The notes under the pieces: model-generated
What the model was told of the DNA's origin: nothing
The model's input: the letters and a program-made list of their open reading frames with translations, nothing else
Databases searched by the model: none
Source of the DNA: JBICIG01 sp043101605
GTDB lineage: Bacteria > Planctomycetota > Phycisphaerae > Phycisphaerales > UBA1924
Length of the DNA: 33,222 bases
Direction of reading: 5' to 3'
Assembly: GCA_043101605.1 (NCBI GenBank)
Contig: JBICIG010000065.1
Coordinates: forward strand, 1 to 33,222
Translations under genes and position numbers: made by a program
Shown: in pieces, positions 23,273 to 31,704 of the stretch
Numbering within the stretch: the stretch's first letter is position 1
Layout of the letters: each line of letters starts with the position of its first letter

Positions 23273-24622
23273 TCAGGCGGATTCCTTGCGGGCCCGCAGG
23301 GCGTCCTTGAGGGTGAAGCGCCGGGTGATCAGCGACTCGTCGATGACATACTCGGCACCCTCGTTGTCCATGTCGGGCAGTTCGAAGATGAGGTCGAGCA
23401 TGATCTCGTCGAGGACGGCACGGAGGGCGCGGGCGCCGGTGGAGCGGGACTGGGCCTTCTCGGCCAGCGCGTGCAGGGCGCCCTCGGTGAAGCGGAGCTT
23501 GGCACCCTCGAGCTGGAACATGTGCTCGTACTGCCGCACCAGCGCGTTGCGGGGCTTGGTGAGGATGTTCATGAGCGCTTCGGTCGAGAGCGGGAGGAGC
23601 GGGGTGACGACGGGGAGTCGCCCGACGAGCTCGGGGATCATGCCGTAATCGACGATGTCCGCCGCAGTGACCTGCGACTGGAGGTCGGCGCGTTCGGCAT
23701 CGCGGACGGACTGGTCCCCCGTGACGGGCGTGAAGCCGATGCGGGTCTTGCCGAGGCGGCGTCGGATAATGTCCTCGAGCCCGACGAAGGTCCCGCCGCA
23801 GATGAAGAGGATGTTGCGGGTGTCGATCTGGATGTACTGCTGCTCGGGGTGCTTGCGTCCGCCCTGGGGGGGGACATTGGCGACGGTGCCCTCGAGCATC
23901 TTCAGGAGCGACTGCTGGACGCCCTCGCCCGAGACATCGCGGGTGATCGAGACATTGTTCGAGGTCTTGCCGACCTTGTCGATCTCGTCGATGTAGATGA
24001 TGCCTCGCTGGGCCGCCTCGACATCGAAGTCGGCGGCCTGAAGCAGCTTGAGGATCAGGTTCTCGACATCCTCGCCGACATACCCCGCCTCGGTGAGCGT
24101 CGTCGCGTCGCCGATCGCGAACGGGACCTTGAGGATGCGCGCCAGCGTGCGTGCCAGCAGCGTCTTGCCCGAGCCCGTCGGGCCGACGAGCAGGATGTTG
24201 GACTTGTCGAGTTCGACCTCGCCCGCGGCGTCGCTCTCGTTGTGAAGCAGGCGCTTGTAGTGCGAGTACACCGCGACCGAGAGCGACCGCTTGGCCTGAT
24301 CCTGCCCGATCACATACTGATCGAGGAATTCCTTGATCTCACGCGGGGAGGGGATCTCCGACAGCGAGTTGGACACCGAGCTGAGCCGGCGCCGCTCCTG
24401 GCGGAAGATGTTCTGGCAGAGGTCCACGCAGTTGGAGCAGACATAGACCTCGTTGGGTCCCTCGACCATGGGCCCGACCTCGCGGCTGGTCTTGCCGCAG
24501 AACGAGCAGGTCGTGACCTTGCGTCCGCGGAATCCTCCGGATCCCGACTCCTCCTCGCGACCGCCCGGACCGGTGTTCCCGGGGCCCTGGTTGTCCGAGC
24601 CGTCGTTTCGGTTCTTGGCCAT
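23273..24622 (-). CDS. clpX: ATP-dependent protease ATPase subunit ClpX
   Basis: A 449-residue AAA+ unfoldase that feeds proteins to ClpP in the cytoplasm. The N-terminal zinc domain has Cys39, Cys42, Cys62 and Cys65 (CSFC ... CSNC). The ATPase core has Walker A GPTGSGKT (147-154), GYVGEDVE, Walker B IIYIDEIDK and GRLP sensor region. The IGF loop that docks on ClpP is present (KTRIGFTP), so it should work with a ClpP encoded elsewhere; neither clpP nor tig is next to it. About 35 extra Gly/Asn-rich residues precede the zinc domain. A GAGGGA lies five to ten bases before the ATG. A 190-base gap with a 10-bp hairpin lies upstream, so it may have its own promoter. Confidence 0.97.
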   Translation of the reverse strand: MAKNRNDGSDNQGPGNTGPGGREEESGSGGFRGRKVTTCSFCGKTSREVGPMVEGPNEVYVCSNCVDLCQNIFRQERRRLSSVSNSLSEIPSPREIKEFLDQYVIGQDQAKRSLSVAVYSHYKRLLHNESDAAGEVELDKSNILLVGPTGSGKTLLARTLARILKVPFAIGDATTLTEAGYVGEDVENLILKLLQAADFDVEAAQRGIIYIDEIDKVGKTSNNVSITRDVSGEGVQQSLLKMLEGTVANVPPQGGRKHPEQQYIQIDTRNILFICGGTFVGLEDIIRRRLGKTRIGFTPVTGDQSVRDAERADLQSQVTAADIVDYGMIPELVGRLPVVTPLLPLSTEALMNILTKPRNALVRQYEHMFQLEGAKLRFTEGALHALAEKAQSRSTGARALRAVLDEIMLDLIFELPDMDNEGAEYVIDESLITRRFTLKDALRARKESA

Positions 24623-24757
24623 GCATCCCTCGTCGATCTGTACACATCTCGCCGACCACCGCCCGCGTCGAATCGCCGGCGGGTCCTCCGGACCGATCTA
24701 TCGGCTCGGGGGAGGGGCGAGTCCGGCGGGCTTGGTGATTGATACGCAGAGTCTATC

Positions 24758-24780
24758 GGGGCCGATCGTCGATCGGCCCC
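24758..24780. other. Perfect 10-bp stem-loop upstream of clpX
   Basis: GGGGCCGATC and GATCGGCCCC enclose a 3-base loop, in the 190-base gap between the SHOCT-like gene and clpX. It could terminate the SHOCT-like transcript (no T-tract), or be part of the clpX control region; on the minus strand TAGACT, a -10-like hexamer, follows it directly. Confidence 0.4.
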
Positions 24781-24812
24781 TCCGACGCCAACTCTGCAGG
24801 TCCGTTTCCGGC

Positions 24813-25292
24813 TTATCCGGTTTTCTCCCCGTTCGCGGGGGGCGGATCCGGGTCGCCGAATCCGGGCAGCGGCTCGCCGGTCAGGTCGAACCCGGGGCGG
24901 GCGCGCAGATCGCCTTCCTCCGCCTCATCGACCCTCGGGCGGGGCGACGCGACGGGGCGAGCGGGTGGGGCGGCGTCGCCCGCCGGCGCGCCCCCCCAGT
25001 CGCGTTCGATCATCGCCGACCGCGTGGCGCGGAATTCCTCGTCGGAGATCTCGCCGCGATCGCGCATGCGGCGGAGTTCCTCCATCACCAACCCGGCGTC
25101 GTGGGTGGACTCGTGCGAGCCGAACAGCCGCCGACGGATCGCCAGCAGCACCAGCCCGCCGACGGTCACGAGGACGATGAGCACCGCCGACCAGATCAGC
25201 ACGCCGACCCACGACGGCGCGCCCGATCCCGACGCCTGCGCGGGCAGGTTGCCCGCGGTCCACAGGTCGTGCAGGGAAGGGGCAAGGTTCAC
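24813..25292 (-). CDS. Small membrane protein with SHOCT-like C-terminal motif
   Basis: A 159-residue protein from a GTG at 25292 that has GGAG eight bases upstream; longer in-frame extensions upstream have no conserved features. It has one membrane helix (about 26-48, WVGVLIWSAVLIVLVTVGGLVLLAI) followed by basic residues, then the short helical motif MEELRRMRDRGEISDEEFRATRSAMIE. This motif is the pattern of the SHOCT domain (short C-terminal oligomerising motif) and the LxxLxxLRxxGxITxEEFxxxK consensus. The tail is acidic and Pro-rich. Function is unknown; SHOCT domains occur at the ends of many unrelated membrane proteins. It is in the minus-strand run acyP to clpX. Confidence 0.78.
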   Translation of the reverse strand: MNLAPSLHDLWTAGNLPAQASGSGAPSWVGVLIWSAVLIVLVTVGGLVLLAIRRRLFGSHESTHDAGLVMEELRRMRDRGEISDEEFRATRSAMIERDWGGAPAGDAAPPARPVASPRPRVDEAEEGDLRARPGFDLTGEPLPGFGDPDPPPANGEKTG

Positions 25293-25371
25293 GCGGTGGC
25301 TCCGGCGCCCGGGCGTCGGGCGCGGGATTGTTGGGCGCCCGGCGGGGCGAGCGGAGGCGAAGCGAGCCGCT

Positions 25372-26121
25372 TCAGGAATTGAACCCGATCGCGTCGCGCA
25401 GGGGCACGAGCATGCCCTCGACGAGTCGCCCGTCGACAATCTCGCGCCCGACGCGGAGCAGGTCGTCCAGAGCCTCGGGGAGTTCCTCGACGCTGTCGAA
25501 GGGTGCCGTCCGGCGGACGGTAAGGTAGACGCTGATCGGCTCGCCCGAGTCGATCATCGACTCGCGCGGGTGGTCGGCGGTGCTGCGCGACTTGACCTCC
25601 ACCTGCGCCTCGAGCCCGGAGCCCTCTCCCAACGAGACCGCGAGCATCGGCTGGCATTCGACCGGCGTGGCCGAACTCATCTCGAGCAGGCGCGCCAGCG
25701 GCGAGCCGGCGAGCAGGGCGTCGTGGATGACCGAGTCGTGGTTCCCGCCGCACTCGAGGTCGAATCCGAACAGCAACTCGAGGCTCTCGATGTCGAGCGG
25801 GCTGACCGACAGGAAGTACGGCACGGTCTCGAGCAGATGGCGGTGGAGCGACTCGGCTTCGGTCGGGCTCTCGGGGTTGACCACGCCCGAGCGGACGCTG
25901 GTCGGTCGGACCGCGGCCCATCGCTGGGGGAGGTCCGCAGAGGCCGACTCGAGCGCCAATTCGTCGCGGAAGCGGCGGAACTGGCTCATGCTCGGGAAGC
26001 GCCGGCGGACGCGCTCGAAGAGCTCGAGCACCGTCTCACGCGTACGCGGGAGCTCGAGCCGAACAGTGAGTTTCTGGTTCAGATAGAAGTCCGAACACAA
26101 CGCCCGGTAGCTGTCACCCAT
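25372..26121 (-). CDS. Unrecognised 249-residue protein
   Basis: The ATG at 26121 (MGDSYRALCS) has a GAGGGA Shine-Dalgarno. The sequence starts FYLNQKLTVRLELPRTRETVLELFERVRRRFPSMSQFRRF, with a helix-rich region, then LHRHLLETVPYFLSVSPLDIESLELLFGFDLECGGNHDSVIHDALL, and ends with LTVRRTAPFDSVEELPEALDDLLRVGREI. The mix of alternating strands and helices suggests a globular alpha/beta protein with no signal peptide and no membrane helix. I cannot place it in a family; the GGNHDSVIHDALL and TVRR patterns may be useful for a search. It lies in the same orientation as acyP, the HAD gene and the SHOCT-like gene and could share their transcript. Confidence 0.78.
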   Translation of the reverse strand: MGDSYRALCSDFYLNQKLTVRLELPRTRETVLELFERVRRRFPSMSQFRRFRDELALESASADLPQRWAAVRPTSVRSGVVNPESPTEAESLHRHLLETVPYFLSVSPLDIESLELLFGFDLECGGNHDSVIHDALLAGSPLARLLEMSSATPVECQPMLAVSLGEGSGLEAQVEVKSRSTADHPRESMIDSGEPISVYLTVRRTAPFDSVEELPEALDDLLRVGREIVDGRLVEGMLVPLRDAIGFNS

Positions 26122-26185
26122 CGGTCCCTCGCTGGTGATCGGCGTGCGGCTGACATCCGTGCCAGCCGGGAGTCTAGCGACGCGT

Positions 26186-26905
26186 TCATTCAGATTGCGC
26201 ACAAGGCGGCGGGGCTGTCGCTTGGAGCATCCAGTCCACAAGATGTCCCGTGTCTTCCAGCGTGTCCACCGGAAGGTCGGCGTGGGCGAGTTGATCGCGT
26301 CGGTACTGCCCGGTCGCGACACCGATGACGCGGCAGCCGTGGGCGCGCGCACACGCGATGTCGTGGATCGTGTCGCCGATGACGACCACGCGCTCCCCCG
26401 CGATCGGGGTGCCCGCGTGCAGCCCGTAGCGGTCCATCGCGACGCGCGGGAGGTCGTTGCGTGTCGGGGGCTTGCTGGGCGAATCGGATCCCCACGCCGA
26501 GATAACAAAGCGGTCCGGGTCGACGCCGCTGGCCGTCAGCTTGAGCCGACCGGTCGGCTCGAAGTTGCCCGTCAGCAACCCGATCGTGACGCCGGGCGTG
26601 CCGGTCAGGGCGTCGAGCAACTGCGGCACGCCCGGGAGAGCCCGAGCGACGCCCGGCTCGGCGAGCCGACGCTCCAGCGACGAGGCGTACCCCGCGGTCA
26701 TCCGCTCGATCCGTTCGAGCGTCGGCTCCTGCCCGTTGTGGAGGAGCAGGTCAGCGATGATCAGCGGATCGAGGCGCCCGGCGAACTCCGTCCGCTCGAT
26801 CGTGAACGAATCGCCGAAGAGCGACCGCCCCGCGTCGAGCATCGCGTGCATACCCGCGCGGCTGGTCGAGATCAGCGTCGCGTCGATATCGAAGAGGACG
26901 AGCAT
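26186..26905 (-). CDS. HAD-superfamily phosphatase, phosphoglycolate-phosphatase-like
   Basis: A 239-residue haloacid-dehalogenase fold hydrolase. Motif I is FDIDATLIS with Asp6 as nucleophile and Asp8 as acid/base; the usual Gly between Asp and Thr is Ala. A helical cap follows (residues 18-85). Motif II is IGLLTGN and motif IV is VVVIGDTIHDIACARAHG. The RNDLPRVAMDRYG block in place of a standard lysine motif is seen in some relatives of phosphoglycolate phosphatase. The substrate cannot be told from sequence. Located 57 bases downstream of acyP on the same strand, which may suggest a common transcript of phosphatases. Confidence 0.88.
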   Translation of the reverse strand: MLVLFDIDATLISTSRAGMHAMLDAGRSLFGDSFTIERTEFAGRLDPLIIADLLLHNGQEPTLERIERMTAGYASSLERRLAEPGVARALPGVPQLLDALTGTPGVTIGLLTGNFEPTGRLKLTASGVDPDRFVISAWGSDSPSKPPTRNDLPRVAMDRYGLHAGTPIAGERVVVIGDTIHDIACARAHGCRVIGVATGQYRRDQLAHADLPVDTLEDTGHLVDWMLQATAPPPCAQSE

Positions 26906-26962
26906 GGCGGGCGGACTCCCGGGGGGCCAGTGGCGGGCTGGCCGGCGGACTCTCGGACGGGC

Positions 26963-27238
26963 TCAGTGGCGGATGTCGAACGAGGTCTCCTCGGAACACA
27001 CCGGCTCGACGCTCCGTGAAACGGAATCGATGTTGCGGGTCATCCGCTCGCCGAGCGCGGTGAGGAAGGCTTCGACCTCCGCCTCGTCGCCCTGGGCCTC
27101 GAGACGGACCGAGCCGTCCGGTTCATTGCGGACCCATCCGGTGACGGCGAACGGGCGGGCGGTCATGCAGGCGGTCATGCGGAACCCGACGCCCTGGACG
27201 CGTCCCTGGAAGATGCACGAGACTCGGGTGGTGGACAT
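26963..27238 (-). CDS. acyP: Acylphosphatase
   Basis: A 91-residue enzyme that hydrolyses acyl phosphates. The signature GRVQGVGFR includes the phosphate-binding Arg20, and the catalytic Asn38 is in GWVRNEPDGSV. Length and order match the small acylphosphatase family. One oddity is an extra Cys/Met-rich turn at 21-26. It begins the minus-strand run that leads to the HAD phosphatase, and it is divergent from dnaG across a 325-base gap. Confidence 0.95.
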   Translation of the reverse strand: MSTTRVSCIFQGRVQGVGFRMTACMTARPFAVTGWVRNEPDGSVRLEAQGDEAEVEAFLTALGERMTRNIDSVSRSVEPVCSEETSFDIRH

Positions 27239-27563
27239 GGCAGGCTCGGGGGTTGGGGGAAGTGATTTCTCGGGCGTGGCAGGGCTCGAACGGGTGTCAA
27301 ATCGGGCGAAGCCTGTCGGTTGCGCGCCGATTCATTGATCCGGCGGGAAACGGAAGTACTGTAGAGGTTGGCCGAAGCGCGCGCGGGAAACCTCCCGGGA
27401 TCGGCGGCGGGGCGCGTCCCCATGATGCCGCACGGATCAGACCCCTCTTCCCGGCGCGGCGGGCCCGGCTCGATTCTCGGGCCGACGGAATCACGCTGGA
27501 CCGCTCCCAACCCCTCCGGGGCGAGGGTGCGGCAGACTCGACCAAGGACTGGAACGGGATCCG
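27239..27563. other. 325-base divergent gap between acyP and dnaG
   Basis: It holds no gene I can support. It contains a possible plus-strand promoter (27335-27362) and otherwise GC-rich sequence without clear repeats. If that promoter is used, dnaG has a leader of about 200 bases. Confidence 0.6.
27335..27362 (+). promoter_or_regulatory. Candidate sigma-70 promoter for dnaG
   Basis: TTGATC (27335-27340) and TACTGT (27357-27362) are separated by 16 bases. Both match the sigma-70 consensus at four of six positions. It is the best such pair in the gap. Confidence 0.35.
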
Positions 27564-29441
27564 GTGACGACAGGCTTTCAGACGAGCGACGACCGCGATC
27601 GCGTGCGCGACGCCTCGGACATCGTGCGCGTGATCGGCGAGCAACTCCAGCTCCGCCCGAAGGGGCGTGAGTTCGTCTGTCTCTGCCCCTTCCACGACGA
27701 CCACAACCCGTCCATGTGCGTCGTTCCGGCCAAGCAGATCTTCCACTGCTTTGTCTGCGGCGCGGGGGGCGATGTCTTCTCGTTCGTCCAGCGGTTCCAT
27801 CACATGGACTTCCCCGAGGCGCTGCGGTTCCTCGCCGACCGCGCCGGGATCGAACTGACGCCCTTCAAGCCCCGAGCGGGCGAAGGGCCGGCCGCGGGCG
27901 GCACCGGAGCCGGCCCGGCCGGAGGGCGGCTCTCGCGGCAGGCGCTGCTGGAAGCCAACCGCAAGGCGGCGGAGTTCTTCGTCCGCGTGCTCAACGACCC
28001 CGACGCCGGCGCCGCCGCCCGCGCCGTGATCGAGCGGCGCGGGATCAGCGCGGCGATGGTCGAGCGTTTCGGGCTCGGCGCGGCGCCCGACGGCTGGGAC
28101 GGGCTGACGAGCCGACTCGCGCGGAACAACATCGACGCGAGACCCTTCGCCGAGGTCGGGCTGCTCAAGACGCGCGACCAGGGCGGGCAGTACGACGCCC
28201 TTCGGCATCGGCTGATCTTCCCGATCCACGACCAGGTCGGGCGGGTCATCGCGTTCGGCGGGCGGAAGATCCGCGACGAGGACGAGCCCAAGTACCTCAA
28301 CAGCCCCGAGACGCGCCTGTTTGACAAGTCCTCGACGCTCTATGGGCTCCACCAGGCGTCGCGGGCGATCCAGCGCACCGGGACCGCGATCGTCACCGAG
28401 GGGTACACCGATGTCATCGCCTGCCACCAGGCGGGCTTTGAGAATGTCGTCGCAACGCTCGGCACCGCTCTGACCGGCGGGCACGCGGGGATCCTGCGAC
28501 GCCTGTGCGATTCGGTGGTGCTGCTGTTCGATTCCGACGAGGCGGGCGGGCGGGCCGCCGACCGGGCGACCGAGGTCTTCTTCAGCGAGTCGCTGGATGT
28601 GCGCGTCGCGACCTTTGACGCAATCGGCACCGGGGTGGACGCCAAGGACCCCGACGAGCTGCTGAAGCGTGAGGACGGCGTCGAGCGGTTCCGGGCCCTG
28701 ATCGCGGGGGCCGAGGACCTGCTGGAGTACCGCTACCGGCGTCTGGCGGCCCGTGTCCGCGGGCAGGGCCCGGCGGCGCTGGAGAAGGCGCTCGACGAGG
28801 AGCTGCGGACCATCGCGTCGCTGGGCTTCGGGCGCGCGTCGCCGGTTCGGCGGGAATTGATCCTTCGGCGGCTGAGCCAGATCACCGGGCTGAGCGGCGC
28901 GGTGATCTCCGGGGCGCTCCGCCGGGCGTCTGGCGCGGTGCGGAGGCGTGCCGAGCCGGAGGGCGGCGCGGGAGCCGAGCGCTCGCCGCGGGGGAGGTCG
29001 CGTCGGGCGGGTCCGCTCCCGCCGGAGGAGGTGCTGCTGGGGTGCGCACTGACCGACGGGTCGCTGCTGCTGGCTTCGGGAGCGACCGAGCGGAACTTCC
29101 TGATGCCGAGCGCCTATGCTGACCCGCTGTTGGCGGAGGTCGCTCAGATCGTGATGAAGCTCGTTCACGACGGCCGAAACGCGTCGCTTCCCGCGGTGCT
29201 CGCACTGGTCGAGGACCCGGCGGCGCAGGAATCGGCGGTGGACCTCCAGCGGCGGATCGAACAGGACACCGATTCGGAACCCGAGCGTCTGGCGGCGCTG
29301 TGGCGGGACTGTGTGTCGGCGTGCGCCCGGCGCGCGTCCGACGCCCCGCCGGCCGACCTGGTCGCGCGCCTCGAGGCGGCGCGGCGGACGCACGCGACGC
29401 ACGGGCCGAATCATCGGGCGCTCCCCAGGCCGGGGGCGTGA
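27564..29441 (+). CDS. dnaG: DNA primase DnaG
   Basis: A 625-residue replication primase. The N-terminal zinc-binding domain has Cys41, His44, Cys62 and Cys65 (CPFH ... CFVC). The TOPRIM domain has the catalytic Glu279 in VTEGYTDVIACHQAG and Asp323/Asp325 in LLFDSDEAGGRA, both needed for metal binding. The C-terminal helicase-interaction domain is about 490-625 (LPPEEVLLGCALTDGSLLL onward), rich in Arg. It starts at GTG. It is followed 85 bases later by rpoD, the order of the macromolecular synthesis operon of many bacteria; rpsU is absent. Confidence 0.96.
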   Translation: MTTGFQTSDDRDRVRDASDIVRVIGEQLQLRPKGREFVCLCPFHDDHNPSMCVVPAKQIFHCFVCGAGGDVFSFVQRFHHMDFPEALRFLADRAGIELTPFKPRAGEGPAAGGTGAGPAGGRLSRQALLEANRKAAEFFVRVLNDPDAGAAARAVIERRGISAAMVERFGLGAAPDGWDGLTSRLARNNIDARPFAEVGLLKTRDQGGQYDALRHRLIFPIHDQVGRVIAFGGRKIRDEDEPKYLNSPETRLFDKSSTLYGLHQASRAIQRTGTAIVTEGYTDVIACHQAGFENVVATLGTALTGGHAGILRRLCDSVVLLFDSDEAGGRAADRATEVFFSESLDVRVATFDAIGTGVDAKDPDELLKREDGVERFRALIAGAEDLLEYRYRRLAARVRGQGPAALEKALDEELRTIASLGFGRASPVRRELILRRLSQITGLSGAVISGALRRASGAVRRRAEPEGGAGAERSPRGRSRRAGPLPPEEVLLGCALTDGSLLLASGATERNFLMPSAYADPLLAEVAQIVMKLVHDGRNASLPAVLALVEDPAAQESAVDLQRRIEQDTDSEPERLAALWRDCVSACARRASDAPPADLVARLEAARRTHATHGPNHRALPRPGA

Positions 29442-29526
29442 AGGAACCATCGTGGGGCGTCCGGCGACTTGTCGCGGACGCAGGGACGGTACGCAAGGCG
29501 GCGGAACCAGAGTTCGGGAGGCGGCA

Positions 29527-31404
29527 GTGATCAACGAAGTCCATCCGGCGGTCGTGCAGTTGCTGGAGCTCGGCAAGCGTCGCGGCTGGCTCAGTTACGA
29601 GGAGGTCAACAACACCCTCCCCGACGAGATGGTCGACCCCGCCCATGTCGACGACCTCCTGGTCATGATCGACGCGCGGGGGATCGAACTCGTCGATGAG
29701 CTCGAGTACCGCGCCCGCCTCCACCGCGAGGCGCTCTCACGCGGCGAGGAGCCCGGACACGACGCCCTGGCCGAACGCCTCCGCCAGGCCGCCTCCGGGC
29801 GTGCGACCGCGGGCAAGCCCCTGCGTGCCATGAGCGTGCGAGGCGGGGAGCGCGAGGAGGAAGCCGCCCAGCTCGCCGCGGCGCTCCGGGCCGAACGCTC
29901 CGAGGACGACGACGACATCGAGATCGAGGACGACGAGCAGCTCATGCGCGACCTCGAGGAGGCCGCGGCCGACGAGGGCACCGACCGGCGCATCGACGAC
30001 CCCGTGCGCATGTACCTGACGCAGATGGGCTCGATCCCGCTGCTGACCCGCGAGGAAGAGATCCGCCTCGCCAAGAAGATCGAGACCACGCGGATGATCT
30101 TCCGCCGGCGCTGCCTCGAGAGCGATTACATCGTTCAGCAGGCGGTCGAGATTCTCCGCCAGGTGCACGCGGGAGACCTCCCGTTCGACCGGACGATGCG
30201 GGTCTCGACGGCCGAGGAGAACCACAAGGACAAGATCGCCAAGCGGATCCCGGTCAACCTCCCGACGATCGAGAAGCTGCTGGACCTGAACCGCCGCGAC
30301 TGGGAGGAGGCCGAGGCGCTCCGCAACGCGAGCAAGCGCCCGCCCAAGCTCAAGCTCGCCAAGCTCGACGAGCGGATCGCGACGCGCCGGCGCCGGATCG
30401 CGGCGTTGACCGAGGAGCTGTGCCTGCGCACGGGTCGGATCATCCCGCTGATGCGAAAGCTGCGCTCGATCTCCAAGAAGATGGACGACCTGAGCCGACA
30501 TCTGCTCGCCGCCCGCGACCCCCGGCACGAGGACGCGATGGTGATGAGTGAGGAGCTCAGCGGGCTCCGCTCGCTGGTGCTCGAGGACCCGGGGGACCTC
30601 AAGGCCCGCGTCGACCGCATCAACACCGTCTTCTGGGAGTACGAGCAGGCCAAGCGCGACCTCTCGGGCGGCAACCTTCGCCTGGTCGTCTCGATCGCCA
30701 AGAAGTACCGCAACCGCGGCCTGCCCTTCCTGGACATCATCCAGGAGGGCAACACCGGGCTCATGCGCGCCGTCGACAAGTACGAGTACAAGCGCGGGTA
30801 CAAGTTCAGCACCTACGCGACCTGGTGGATCCGCCAGGCGATCACCCGCGCCATCGCCGACCACGCCCGCACCATCCGCATCCCGGTCCACATGATCGAG
30901 ACGATGAGCAAGCTGCGGAACATCCAGAAGGAAATCCTGCAGGAGCGCGGCGTCGAGCCCACCATGGAGGAACTCGCCGAGAAGGCCGGGCTCCCCGAGG
31001 TCGAGGTCCGGCGCATCATGAAGATCGGCAAGCACCCGGTCAGCCTCGATCGACCCGTCGGCGACGGCGAGGACTCGTACTTCGGCGACTTCATCGAGGA
31101 CGAGTCGCAGAGCGCCCCGGCCGACACCGCCACCCAGGACATGCTCAAGACACGCATCGAGCAGGTGCTCAAGACCCTCACCTACCGCGAGCGCGAGATC
31201 ATCAAGCTCCGCTACGGCATCGGGGACGGGTACACCTACACGCTCGAGGAGGTCGGGCGGATCTTCAAGGTCACCCGCGAGCGCGTCCGTCAGGTCGAGG
31301 CCAAGGCGATCCGCAAGCTCCAGCACCCCGTCCGGGCCCGCAAGCTGCAGGGCTTCGTCGAGGAGGTCGAGCGCGAGGAGGCCGAGGTCCGTTCCGAGGG
31401 CTGA
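29527..31404 (+). CDS. rpoD: RNA polymerase primary sigma factor RpoD
   Basis: A 625-residue sigma-70. Region 1.1 is at 1-80 (VVQLLELGKRRGWLSYEEVNNTLPDE), followed by an acidic stretch about 118-160 with runs of Asp. Region 1.2 is DPVRMYLTQMGSIPLLTREEEIRLAK (about 159-185). A long non-conserved region runs to about 375, region 2 is NLRLVVSIAKKYRNRGLPFLDIIQEGN ... YATWWIRQAITRAI (383-450), region 3 follows, and region 4.2 helix-turn-helix is EEVGRIFKVTRERVRQVEAKAIRKLQ (about 573-600). This is the full primary sigma with all conserved parts. The GTG start has GGGAGG four to five bases upstream. It lies 85 bases after dnaG. Confidence 0.97.
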   Translation: MINEVHPAVVQLLELGKRRGWLSYEEVNNTLPDEMVDPAHVDDLLVMIDARGIELVDELEYRARLHREALSRGEEPGHDALAERLRQAASGRATAGKPLRAMSVRGGEREEEAAQLAAALRAERSEDDDDIEIEDDEQLMRDLEEAAADEGTDRRIDDPVRMYLTQMGSIPLLTREEEIRLAKKIETTRMIFRRRCLESDYIVQQAVEILRQVHAGDLPFDRTMRVSTAEENHKDKIAKRIPVNLPTIEKLLDLNRRDWEEAEALRNASKRPPKLKLAKLDERIATRRRRIAALTEELCLRTGRIIPLMRKLRSISKKMDDLSRHLLAARDPRHEDAMVMSEELSGLRSLVLEDPGDLKARVDRINTVFWEYEQAKRDLSGGNLRLVVSIAKKYRNRGLPFLDIIQEGNTGLMRAVDKYEYKRGYKFSTYATWWIRQAITRAIADHARTIRIPVHMIETMSKLRNIQKEILQERGVEPTMEELAEKAGLPEVEVRRIMKIGKHPVSLDRPVGDGEDSYFGDFIEDESQSAPADTATQDMLKTRIEQVLKTLTYREREIIKLRYGIGDGYTYTLEEVGRIFKVTRERVRQVEAKAIRKLQHPVRARKLQGFVEEVEREEAEVRSEG

Positions 31405-31557
31405 CCCCTCCCGCGGGTCACATCGCGTCCGAAGCCGCCGGAAAGAGCACCCAGATTCGCGCGCCGGCCGCGCGTGGTCGCGGACGCCGCATGAAATCTG
31501 GAATTGGTGATCGCTTGGGGAGAGCGGATCCGAAATAATGCCGGCGGAGGAAGCGCC
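31405..31557 (+). other. Gene-free stretch after rpoD
   Basis: It contains the inverted repeat of 31451-31501 and an AATAAT hexamer (31534-31539) that could be a -10 element for the next genes, but I see no well-spaced -35. Confidence 0.5.
31451..31501 (+). promoter_or_regulatory. Nested inverted repeat after rpoD
   Basis: CCAGATT (31451-31457) and AATCTGG (31495-31501) are a perfect 7-bp inverted repeat. They enclose a GC-rich hairpin CGCGCG/CGCGCG at 31458-31474. It may be a 3' structure ending the rpoD message or a control element in the leader of the next gene. Confidence 0.35.
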
Positions 31558-31704
31558 ATGAGGGCGCGATCGGTATGCAGTCAGGATGAGATGCAGCCCA
31601 CGGCTCCCCGGGCGGGAGGCGTGGAGGCGGTTCGGCTGTCGAGCCGACCGCGACCAAGGCAATCAGAGCCGACGGAGCGCGGCCGAAGGGGAATACAGAG
31701 ATGA
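31558..31704 (+). CDS. Small upstream open frame, 48 residues, overlapping the secreted-protein start
   Basis: The ATG has GGAGG seven bases upstream, the best Shine-Dalgarno in this stretch. The frame encodes a basic, Arg- and Pro-rich peptide (MRARSVCSQDEMQPTAPRAG ...) and its TGA overlaps the ATG of the secreted gene as ATGA. This layout suggests coupled translation, but the peptide has no recognised motif and may be a leader or a chance frame. Confidence 0.28.
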   Translation: MRARSVCSQDEMQPTAPRAGGVEAVRLSSRPRPRQSEPTERGRRGIQR

